Shown here: piece after piece, positions 37,269 through 46,200 of the stretch
Position numbering within the stretch: position 1 is the stretch's first letter
Layout: the number at the start of each line of letters is the position of its first letter
Assembly: GCA_049646245.1 (NCBI GenBank)
Contig: JBARVL010000095.1
Coordinates: 1-64,000 of the forward strand
Direction: 5' to 3'
Origin: Crinalium sp049646245
Lineage (GTDB): Bacteria; Cyanobacteriota; Cyanobacteriia; Cyanobacteriales; PCC-9333
Length of the DNA stretch: 64,000 nucleotides
The notes under the pieces: generated by a model
The model's database searches: none
What the model saw: the letters and a program-made list of their open reading frames with translations, nothing else
What the model was told of the DNA's origin: nothing
Program-made: the position numbers and the translations under genes

Positions 37269-38057
37269 ATGCAAGAAAAGCGCATCGCCATGTGGTCTGT
37301 GCCACGCAGTTTTGGTACAGTGCTGCTACAAGCCTGGTCGAGTCGGCCAGATACCAGTGTCTTTGATGAACTTCTCTCCTTTCCCTATCTCTTTATCAAA
37401 GGGAAAGACCTGGGCTTTACTTGGGCAGAGCTTGATTCTAGCCAAATGCCCTACGCAGATTGGCAATACGTCATCGATCTGTTAAAGGCTCCCCTGCCAG
37501 AAGAAGAGTATTGCCGATACGTCATCGACCTGTTAAAGGCTCCCCTGCCAGAAGGGAAATCGATTTGCTACCAGAAGCATCAAGCGTATCATTTAATCGA
37601 AGAGATAATGGGGCTTGAGTGGATCTTGCCCTTCAGCAATTGCTTTCTGATTCGCCAACCCAAAGAAATGCTTTTATCTTTGCATAAGATTGTGCCGCAT
37701 TTTACCTTTGAAGAAACAGGCTGGCTCAAATTAAAACGGCTGTTTGACTATGTACATCAAAACAGCGGAGCAATCCCGCCTGTCATAGATGCACACGACT
37801 TGCTGAATGATCCGCCGCAAATGCTCTCCAAGCTTTGTCAGGCTGTAGGAGTTGAGTTTACCGAGTCCATGCTCAGTTGGCCCCCCATGGAGGTCGAGTT
37901 GAACGAAAAACTAGCCCCTTGGTACAGCACCGTAGCAAGTTCTACCCATTTTCACCCGTATCAGGCTAAGGATGAGCCGTTGCCGCTACATCTTGTCGAT
38001 ATCTGTGAACGTTGCAATGAAATCTATCAGGAATTATATCAATTTAGACTTTCTTAG
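37269..38057 (+). CDS. cyrJ: Cylindrospermopsin sulfotransferase CyrJ
   Basis: CyrJ moves sulfate from PAPS to the C-12 hydroxyl of the toxin. The 262-residue protein begins MQEKRIAMWSVPRSFGTVLLQ, where PRSFGT is the phosphate-binding loop of PAPS-dependent sulfotransferases. SNCFLIRQPKEMLLS contains the conserved Arg region for the 3'-phosphate. A 51-bp internal duplication (residues about 67-95, YVIDLLKAPLPE twice) adds 17 residues in frame near the N-terminal third; its effect on activity is unknown. The dedicated APS kinase (cyrN) reported in some clusters is not in this window, so PAPS would come from primary metabolism. cyrK follows on the same strand after 585 bp. Confidence 0.93.
   Translation: MQEKRIAMWSVPRSFGTVLLQAWSSRPDTSVFDELLSFPYLFIKGKDLGFTWAELDSSQMPYADWQYVIDLLKAPLPEEEYCRYVIDLLKAPLPEGKSICYQKHQAYHLIEEIMGLEWILPFSNCFLIRQPKEMLLSLHKIVPHFTFEETGWLKLKRLFDYVHQNSGAIPPVIDAHDLLNDPPQMLSKLCQAVGVEFTESMLSWPPMEVELNEKLAPWYSTVASSTHFHPYQAKDEPLPLHLVDICERCNEIYQELYQFRLS
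37467..37554 (+). repeat. In-frame 51-bp tandem duplication within cyrJ
   Basis: A 37-nt sequence starting TACGTCATCGAT at 37467 recurs at 37518 with one mismatch (period 51 bp = 17 codons). It encodes YVIDLLKAPLPE twice, separated by EEYCR. The near-identity suggests a recent event. Confidence 0.9.
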
Positions 38058-38642
38058 TGTTCCGTTTCATAAGTGATGTCCGGGTTAGAGAAGTTGTGTA
38101 GCAAAAAAATCTGGGCATGATTCCTTCAAACCTCATTTTTTGACTTGCTCTAGTGTTGCTTGCAGTTCGATAGGCGATCGCAATTTGTGAGCCAATTGCG
38201 TGACAACCGTCTCCAGCTTTGATAAACCTACTTAGTTGGGTTGGTCTTTTTGCGATCGCCTCCTCCAACTTTCACCTAATTCCCCAAGCACTACCGATTT
38301 TTCCTGCCACAGTTTAATAGTGCAAGTGGTTCACTTTGAGTTGGTAGTTAGACCCAATAAGCTTTAGTTGGTTCAACTGGTGCCACCGTTTGAGTAAGAG
38401 TTATGAGATATTGCCGCAAACGGAAGAAGCTTTCATCTATGTAGCAAACATCCGCTTGATGTTGAGACGCTTGGCATAACCATCAACCTTTTTATATATG
38501 GTCTTATATTAAATTTTTGTACCTATCTAAAGATAGAAGTAATTAATTTTCTGACCATACAAAGTTTATACATATATTTATAAAGAAATATTAAAACCTG
38601 ACTTTCTTTGAGTAAAGTTTTTAGTAACTAGCTCCTTAATCT
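38058..38642. other. Intergenic stretch between cyrJ and cyrK with possible transposase debris
   Basis: No intact gene is seen. On the minus strand near 38350-38470 the sequence reads QADVCYIDESFFRLRQYL, which recalls the Asp-Glu catalytic segment of IS630-type transposases, but it is short and interrupted by stops. The last 130 bp before cyrK are AT-rich and could hold its promoter. Confidence 0.4.
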
Positions 38643-40088
38643 ATGAACCTGACGTTTCCAAGCCAGTATGACTTTATACCCCGCTACTTCCGACTAGCTT
38701 TTACCAACGTCATATCGAATATTATGGTACCACTGGCTAATTTAGTCAGTATCATGTTTTTAGGTCATCTCTCGGAAATCCACCACCTAGCTGGAGTAGC
38801 CCTAGCTGGAAACCTGCTTAACTTTCTTTACTTTGTTTTATCGTTTTTACGAATGGGCACTACTGGCGTAACAGCACAAGCAGTCGGACGAGATGACCGA
38901 GAGGGTGTGCTGTTGGTGGGACTGCGTAATGGTTTAATTGCTCTGGCGCTGGGGGTTGCGATCGTACTGTTGCATTACCCGTTGGGAGTGTTGGGGTTTT
39001 CTATACTAGATGTCGCCCCGGAAGTTAAGTCTTCATCTCAAGCGTATTTTAACACCCAGAGTTGGGGAGCGCCTGCCATTTTGCTCAACTTTGTCCTTCT
39101 TGGCTGGTTTCTGGGACGGGAAAAAAATGGCTTAGTTGTGCTGTTGTCTGTCGTCGGTAACGCTGTCAAAATAGCACTCGACTATTTGTTGATTATCTAC
39201 TTGGACTGGTCAAGCATGGGGGCAGGAGTGTCTTCTGCTACAAGTCAATATCTCACCCTATTGCTGGGATTGTTTTTTGTGTGCCAAGAAATCCAGTGGC
39301 AAGAGGTACGAGAAGTAGCTGGAAGAATTTGGGACATAAAGGCTATACGCTCCACCTTAACTCTCAATGGAAACATCTTTGTCAGCAATTTAGTTTTTAT
39401 GTTTACCGCCTTAACGTTTAACTACGAGGGCGCACAAATGGGGACAATTATCTACGCTCAAAATGCCTTGCTCTTACAAATATGGAGTTTGAGCCTCTAC
39501 ATTGTTGAAGGATTGGGATTCGGTACAGAAACTCTGGCAGGAAACTTTAAAGGAAAAGGAGCAAAAGAACAGTTACTACCCCTAGCAAAAGTTTCTGTGG
39601 GAATGGCTCTGCTGGTGAGTCTTGTTTTCGGCGGAGTATGTTGGCTATTTCCCGATACTGTTTTTGGGTTGTTAACCAACCACACAGAAATCATTGACAA
39701 TATTGATATTTTTATTCCCTGGTTGGTACTTGTCCTATTATGCAATTCAGTATACTGCATAATAAGTGGGTACTTTTTGGGTTTGGCTCAAGGGAATACT
39801 CTCCGCAATGTTAACTTAGTCGCGCTTATTATAGGATTTTTACCTGCGGATGTAGCCGCTGTTAAATTTGAGAGTAACCATATCTTGTGGTTGGCTTTCT
39901 TTTTGTTCAACGCCATTGGAGTGCTGATGTTTGGGGTACAGATGCACGGGACAGATGTCGGTGATGTTGAGAATGATAGTGTATCTCTTCCAGCTTTAGA
40001 AGCTTCTCGCGCCTTGACTTTAACTATAGAAGAAACCAATCAACAGATGATAGCTGAAAAATTGGAGGTAGACCAGTATGAGAGGTAA
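38643..40088 (+). CDS. cyrK: MATE-family exporter CyrK
   Basis: This 481-residue multidrug and toxin extrusion (MATE) transporter shows about 12 hydrophobic segments arranged as two related halves (for example FTNVISNIMVPLANLVSIMF in the first). It is the proposed cylindrospermopsin exporter in the inner membrane, energised by Na+ or H+ in the family. The C-terminus has a hydrophilic tail rich in Glu/Gln (from about 440). It follows cyrJ on the same strand; an IS630-like remnant separates it from the next cyr gene. Family membership is clear; the toxin substrate is inferred from context. Confidence 0.92.
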   Translation: MNLTFPSQYDFIPRYFRLAFTNVISNIMVPLANLVSIMFLGHLSEIHHLAGVALAGNLLNFLYFVLSFLRMGTTGVTAQAVGRDDREGVLLVGLRNGLIALALGVAIVLLHYPLGVLGFSILDVAPEVKSSSQAYFNTQSWGAPAILLNFVLLGWFLGREKNGLVVLLSVVGNAVKIALDYLLIIYLDWSSMGAGVSSATSQYLTLLLGLFFVCQEIQWQEVREVAGRIWDIKAIRSTLTLNGNIFVSNLVFMFTALTFNYEGAQMGTIIYAQNALLLQIWSLSLYIVEGLGFGTETLAGNFKGKGAKEQLLPLAKVSVGMALLVSLVFGGVCWLFPDTVFGLLTNHTEIIDNIDIFIPWLVLVLLCNSVYCIISGYFLGLAQGNTLRNVNLVALIIGFLPADVAAVKFESNHILWLAFFLFNAIGVLMFGVQMHGTDVGDVENDSVSLPALEASRALTLTIEETNQQMIAEKLEVDQYER

Positions 40089-40149
40089 TTGATAAACTAA
40101 TCGCTAACTGGTGCGATTCGATGTCGCACAAATAGAGTAGTTTTCTTTA

Positions 40150-40410
40150 ACAACTCTAGTTAGTGTCCAACTATCCTTGCATCTAAAAAGCTATCTAAAT
40201 TATCTGGGTCGCCATGAACCGCCCAATATACTACTGTTGGGTATGCAATATTTAAAAATTTACTAATCTCTTGCTAAGTTTTTTGATTATTTATCAATAA
40301 TACGAGCAAAACTTTGTCTCTTACATAAAGGTTTTTCTGCTCTTTTAGCGTTTTCATTAGCTGATCTGTGGGATTGATAAAGATGATTCTTTTCTGGCAT
40401 ATATAGCTGT
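40150..40410 (-). pseudogene. IS630-type transposase N-terminal remnant
   Basis: Reading the minus strand gives NPTDQLMKTLKEQKNLYVRD, then KVLLVLLINNQKT, an in-frame stop, QEISKFLNIAYPTVVYWAVHG and DPDNLDSFLDAR. This is the helix-turn-helix start of an IS630/ISSoc-type transposase with an internal TAG. No catalytic domain follows. It lies between cyrK and cyrH, in line with transposase remnants known in cyr clusters. Confidence 0.65.
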
Positions 40411-40521
40411 AATAATTTATTTAATTATTTTGACATTATACAATCAAGCTGCATAGCAGCTTATTACTTAATTTTAGTCTTTCATCTCAAGTTTACGTTA
40501 TTCTGAAACGAACATAAATTT

Positions 40522-41940
40522 ATGACAAAAAAACAGGTAGACACATTAGTGATACACGCTCATCTCTTTACGATGCAGGGAACTGGTGTGGGATATATTG
40601 CTGATGGGGCACTTGCAGTTGACGGCAGCCGTATTGTAGCAGTTGATTCGACAGAGACGTTGCTGAGTTATTTTGAGGGCAGAAAGATTCTTGAGGCCGC
40701 AAATTGTGCGGTCTTGCCTGGACTGATTAATGCTCACGTAGACACAAGTTTGGTGCTTATGCGTGGGGCGGCGCAAGATGTAACCAATTGGCTGATGGAC
40801 GCGACAATGCCTTATTTTACCCATATGACACCACTTTCAAGCATGGCTGCAACACGCTTGAGAGTGGTGGAAGAGTTGAAGGCAGGTACAACAACATTCT
40901 GTGATAATAAAGTTTTTAGCCCCCTCTGGGGGGAATTTTTCGATCAAATTGGAGTACGGGCTAGTCTGGCTCCTATGTTCGACGCACTCCCACTGGATTT
41001 GCCACCACTTCAAGAGGGGGATCTTTATCCCTTTGATGTCAAGGCAGGGCGACGTGCAATGGAAGAGGCTGTGGACTTTGCCAGTGCTTGGAATGGAGCG
41101 GCAGAGGGACGTATCACTACTATGTTAGGGATGTATTCGCCAGATATGGTGCCGCTTGAGATACTACGCGAAGCCAAAGAGATTGCACAAAGGGAAGGGT
41201 TAATGCTGCACATTCATGTGGCGCAGGGCTATCGGGAAACTGAACAAATTGTCAAACGATATGGTAAACGTCCCATCACTTTTCTAGCTGAGATTGGCTA
41301 CTTGGACGAACAGTTGCTAGCAATTCACCTGACAGATGCCACAGATGAAGAAGCCGTACAAGTAGCCAAAAGTGGCGCTAGCATGGCACTCTGTTCAGGC
41401 ATGATTGGCATCATCGACGGTCTCGTGCCGCCTGCACATATCTTTAGACAAGCAGGTGGCTCCGTTGCGCTTGGCAGCAGCTACAATAATATCTTCAATG
41501 AGATGAAGCTGACCGCCTTATTCAACAAAATTAAATATCAAGACCCGACCATTATGCCAGCTTGGGAAGTGTTACGCATGGCTACCATCGAAGGGGCGCG
41601 GGCGATTGGTTTAGCTCACAAGATTGGCTCGCTTGAAGTAGGCAAAGAAGCAGATCTAATCTTAGTGGATCTTACCGCTCCTAATCTCTCCCCAACCCTG
41701 CTCGATCCAATTCGCAATCTTGTACCCAACATCGTCTATGCGGCATCCGGGCATGAAGTGAAAAGCGTGATGGTGGCGGGAAAACTGTTAGTGGAAGACT
41801 ACCAAGTCCTCACGGTAGATGAGTCCGCCATCATTGCCGAGGCGCAAGTACAAGCCCAACAACTCTCCCAACGTGTGGCAGTTGATCCCATCCACAAAAA
41901 ACTGGTACTGATGGAAGCGATGGTGAGAGGTCAATTGTAG
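40522..41940 (+). CDS. cyrH: Amidohydrolase of the CyrG/CyrH pair, metal ligands altered
   Basis: This 472-residue member of the amidohydrolase (cytosine deaminase/chlorohydrolase-like) family is associated with forming the uracil ring. It is a close paralogue of the gene at 47584. The metal-binding HxH near the N-terminus reads NAHVD (His72, Asp74) instead of AHIH. The loop that carries the metal-binding Asp in the paralogue (GSDQACGNNCCNIF) is shortened to GSSYNNIF, removing that Asp and six residues. LMLHIHVAQ and AIHLTDATDEE are kept. It may be inactive or structural. The cyrH name is chosen because it is not adjacent to cyrF; cyrG/cyrH naming could be reversed. Confidence 0.8.
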   Translation: MTKKQVDTLVIHAHLFTMQGTGVGYIADGALAVDGSRIVAVDSTETLLSYFEGRKILEAANCAVLPGLINAHVDTSLVLMRGAAQDVTNWLMDATMPYFTHMTPLSSMAATRLRVVEELKAGTTTFCDNKVFSPLWGEFFDQIGVRASLAPMFDALPLDLPPLQEGDLYPFDVKAGRRAMEEAVDFASAWNGAAEGRITTMLGMYSPDMVPLEILREAKEIAQREGLMLHIHVAQGYRETEQIVKRYGKRPITFLAEIGYLDEQLLAIHLTDATDEEAVQVAKSGASMALCSGMIGIIDGLVPPAHIFRQAGGSVALGSSYNNIFNEMKLTALFNKIKYQDPTIMPAWEVLRMATIEGARAIGLAHKIGSLEVGKEADLILVDLTAPNLSPTLLDPIRNLVPNIVYAASGHEVKSVMVAGKLLVEDYQVLTVDESAIIAEAQVQAQQLSQRVAVDPIHKKLVLMEAMVRGQL

Positions 41941-42093
41941 GAATGGTCGCGAAATTGAACGATTTATTTTGCTTGATTTGTGTAATTTAAAAACTACATT
42001 ATGAAGTATGAAATGTGGGTTAGAAATTTTTATACTTCACCAATTTCGCATCTTCAAGTATACTTGTTTTAACATAATTATATTGGCAAAAAA

Positions 42094-42531
42094 ATGGACT
42101 TTAAAAAGTTAAATAACCCGGTACAAAGCGTCAAAGATAATGCCCAAAAAGTAACAGAGCAGATACAGGAACAAGCTACAGAAATGGCTGCTGCTGCACA
42201 AGAACAATTTAATGCTGTGCTGGATGAATATAAAAATATTCTACCTGTTGCGGAAAGTTTGGGTTTGAGCGTAGGTACTTTTGAAGTACAGATGGGCGTA
42301 TTACCAGAAATCAGAACCTCCCTTGTGGGTTTACTTGAGCGAATTAATGAGGAAAGTGTTCAAAAACTGATTGCAGAAAATCCCAACAACAAACTACTGG
42401 TGCTAGTCCTTAATGCTTTACTAATTACCAAGGAACTACAACAACGACTGAATATATCTAATCTCAAAGGTATTGTTGTTGATATTAGGCTTGGTATCCC
42501 TCCTAAAGTATCTGTGCATTTAGCATCCTAA
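42094..42531 (+). CDS. Unrecognised 145-residue protein inside the cyr island
   Basis: I do not recognise the family. The first 50 residues are helical and Gln/Ala-rich (QSVKDNAQKVTEQIQEQATE), probably a coiled coil. The rest is an alternating hydrophobic alpha/beta pattern (LGLSVGTFEVQMGVLPEIRT, then LVLVLNALLITKEL) ending in a strand-rich tail (GIVVDIRLGIPPKVSVHLAS). No signal peptide or membrane span is evident. It sits between the two halves of the post-PKS genes, 153 bp after cyrH and upstream of cyrF, and its coding pattern looks intact. It is not one of the named cyr genes known to me. Confidence 0.75.
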   Translation: MDFKKLNNPVQSVKDNAQKVTEQIQEQATEMAAAAQEQFNAVLDEYKNILPVAESLGLSVGTFEVQMGVLPEIRTSLVGLLERINEESVQKLIAENPNNKLLVLVLNALLITKELQQRLNISNLKGIVVDIRLGIPPKVSVHLAS

Positions 42532-43297
42532 ACTAAGCCATCAGTAAGAGCCTATCCGAAAAATAATTGAAGGCGATCGTACAGCTTCAATAGTTATGCA
42601 GGAAATAAAGGCTATTGGCTAGTACGAATCTAAAGCCCTGATCGCTGCAATGGAAGTGCTTCTATCTCATAATGTCATTGCTCAATCAAGGAATTGTTAG
42701 CTTAACCACGCTTTTTTGAGTTTTTGGTCATAAGAATTCGCTTCATTGAAGATCCCTGTGACATTATGATCAAGCACTTCCCTACAGTTCACTTAAAAAA
42801 CGGTGCTGTCAGCTACCGTGTAAATTGGAATAGTTTAAGTTTTTTCTTCTTTGGTGATTGGCAACCGAATACATTTATGATTAAAATTGCACAAAATATT
42901 GACGTTTTGATTTACCCAACCTTTGCGATACCAAGGGTGTTTTTTTTAGATTTAGTGTGTAAAACTATTAGAAAATTGAGGCAAAAAATTAAACCAGTAT
43001 TAGTTATATTTCTATTTTTTTGTCTTGAAGCAAGTTAATTACGAACTTGACAAAGCAAAAAAAAACAATAAATAAGCTGTAAAACTTAAAAGTAAATTAT
43101 AAAAACAGAAAGTTCTATCAGGAATTAAAACCAGCAAATTTGTGCTTGCCAAAAATGAATCAAATCTGCCCCATAAAGAGCCAAAAAAATTAGAGCAAGT
43201 TAAAGTTGCTGCTCCAAAGTTGAGCAAAATACACTCCTTAAAAGAAGTATTTATAAATTTTTTGAATAAAGTTTAAATTGGGTAGAAGGATCAATCA
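42532..43297. other. Gene-poor AT-rich region before cyrF
   Basis: This 766-bp stretch has a 104-codon open frame at 42724-43038, but its composition (Phe/Ile-rich, low complexity) and lack of any recognisable motif argue against a gene. I see no RNA gene or repeat array. A weak Shine-Dalgarno (AGAAGGA) precedes the cyrF ATG. Confidence 0.45.
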
Positions 43298-46200
43298 ATG
43301 AATGATTTGCCAGAGAATCAGGTGGCTTCTATAGTCAAGAAGGCATTGAATAAAATAGAAGAGCTAAAAGCCGAGCTTGACCGTTTAAAATATGCACGAC
43401 AGGAACCCATCGCTATTATCGGAATGAGTTGTAGATTTCCAGGTGCAGATACGCCCGAAGAATTCTGGCAACTGTTACGCAATGGGGTTGACGCAATTAG
43501 TGAGATTCCTAAAACCCGTTGGGATGTGGATCAATATTACGATCCTATGCCAGCCACACCGAATAAAATGTATACGCGCCATGCTGGTCTTCTAAAGCAG
43601 ATAGATGGGTTCGATCCCGGCTTTTTTCGTATCTCCGTGCGCGAGGCAGTTCACCTAGACCCACAACAGCGGCTTCTTTTGGAGGTGAGTTGGGAAGCTT
43701 TAGAACGCGCTGGGCTGACAGGCAATAGCCTCAGTACGCAGACAGGGGTCTTTGTTGGCATAAGCGAATGCGACTATCATGATTTGCTCGTGCATAATGG
43801 TTCCGAACTAGATGCTTACTCTGGTTCAGGTAACACCCACAGTACAGCCAGCGGTCGTCTATCCTATTATTTGGGACTCACTGGCCCCAATCTAGCCATC
43901 GATACTGCCTGTTCATCCTCTTTGGTTTCTGTTGCATTGGCTGTCAAGAGCCTGCGTCAACAGGACTGTGATCTGGCCTTAGCGGGTGGCGTACAGACGC
44001 AACTAGCGGCAGATAGCTTTATCAGAACCTGCCAATCGCGTATGTTATCGGCTGATGGACGCTGCAAAACATTTGATGTGCGGGCAGATGGTTATGTCCG
44101 TGCTGAGGGATGTGGCATAGTCGTTCTCAAACGCCTATCCGATGCCATTGCCGACAAGGACAATATCCTGGGATTGATTCGTGGTGTCGCGGTCAATCAT
44201 GATGGCTACACGAGTGGCTTAACCGTCCCCAGTGGTCCCTCACAACAGGCGGTTATTAGGCAGGCATTAGCGGATGGTAGTCTACACTCAGATCAAATCA
44301 GCTACATTGAGGCACATGGCACGGGTACATCATTAGGCGATCCCATCGAAATTGGTGCGCTTCAGCAAGTCTTTGGTCAACGCTCACAGCCGCTTGTCGT
44401 CGGTTCGGTCAAGACCAATATCGGTCATACTGAGGCTGCTGCTGGTATTGCTGGTCTCATCAAGGTTGTACTCTCAATGCAGCACGGTGAAATCCCACCA
44501 AACCTACACTTTCAACAGCCTAATCCTTACATTGACTGGGATCGATCGCCAGTTATCATTCCAACAGAAACAATACCTTGGTCTACCACCAGTCGATTTG
44601 CAGGAGTCAGTAGCTTTGGCTTCAGTGGCACAAACTCTCATATCGTACTAGAGGAAGCTCCAAACATAGAGCAACCTATTAATGATATTAATCAAACGCC
44701 GCATATTTTGACCTTATCGGCAAAAACACCCGAAGCCCTGCGAGAAATGGCTCAACGTTATGCGGCTCAGATAGAGACCTATTCCGATCTTCGTCTGGCG
44801 GACATTTGTTTCACTGCGAACACAGGGCGCAAACATTTTAAACATAGGTTTGCGGTAGTTACAGAATCTAAAGAGCAACTGCGTTTGCAATTGGAAGCGT
44901 TTGCCCAATCAGGGGGTGCGGGGCGAGAAGTCAAATTGTTACCAAAGATCGCCTTTCTTTTTACAGGTCAGGGGTCACAGTATGTGGGAATGGGTCGCCA
45001 ACTTTACGAAAGGCAACCTACGTTCCGAGAAGAACTTCACCATTGTGATAACATCTTGCGGGCTGGCGCATATTTCGACGAGTCACTACTTTCGATTCTC
45101 TACCCAGAGGGAAAATCAGAAACTATTCACCAAACCGCTTATACTCAGCCTGCACTTTTTGCTTTTGAGTATGCGCTGGTGCAGTTGTGGCGATCGTGGG
45201 GAATCGAGCCAGATATCGTAATGGGTCATAGCATAGGTGAATATGTGGCAGCTTGTGTGGCGGGTGTCTTTTCTTTGGAGGATGGTCTCAAACTGATTGC
45301 TCAAAGAGGTCGTCTGATGCAAGCCCTACCTCAAGACGGAGCGATGGTTTCTTTCTTGGCAGATGAAGCTCGTATACAGGAAGCTATTACGCCTTACCGA
45401 GACGATGTATCAATTGCAGCGATCAATGGGACAGAAAGCGTGGTTGTCTCTGGCAAACGCATCTCTGTGATGGCAATTGCTGAACAACTCGCCATTGAAG
45501 GCATCAAGACACGCCAACTGACGGTTTCCCATGCCTTCCACTCACCACTCATGACACCCATGTTGGATGAGTTTCGCCAGGTGGCAGCTAGCATCAGCTA
45601 TCACAAGCCCAAGTTGCTACTTGTCTCCAACGTCACAGGGAAAACGGCGGGCGCTGAAATCACTAGACCAGATTACTGGGTACGCCATGTGCGTGAGGCG
45701 GTGCGCTTTGCCGATGGGGTGAGAACGCTCCATGAACAAGGTATCAATATCTTTCTTGAAATTGGTTCCACAGCCACCCTGCTGGGTATGGCGCTGCGAG
45801 TAAGTGAGGAAGAGTCAACTGCCCTAGAAGAAACTTCCTCTCGCTACCTGCCCAGTTTGCGCGAAAGCCAGAACGACTGGCAGCAGATGCTCAATAGTTT
45901 GGGTGAGTTATACGTGCATGGAGCCGAGATTGATTGGGACGCATTTCATCGGGGATATCAACGACGCAAGGTGATATTGCCAACCTATCCGTTTCAGCGA
46001 CAACGTTATTGGCTTCCCGACGCTAAGTTGGCACAAAACTTCGATCTGTCCAGTGCATCAGATACGCTTCGACAAGCTCAGGACACTGCATCACCACAAA
46101 ATCGTAGCGAGGTGTCCACTTCGCTGATGGAATATTTGCAAGAGGGTGATGTCAACTCTTTGGTTGCGCTTTTGGACGATGCTCGCAAACTCTCTCCTGC

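Noticed and set aside
42724..43038. 104-codon frame before cyrF
   Set aside because: Phe/Ile-rich low complexity, no ribosome binding site and no family resemblance; treated as non-coding.
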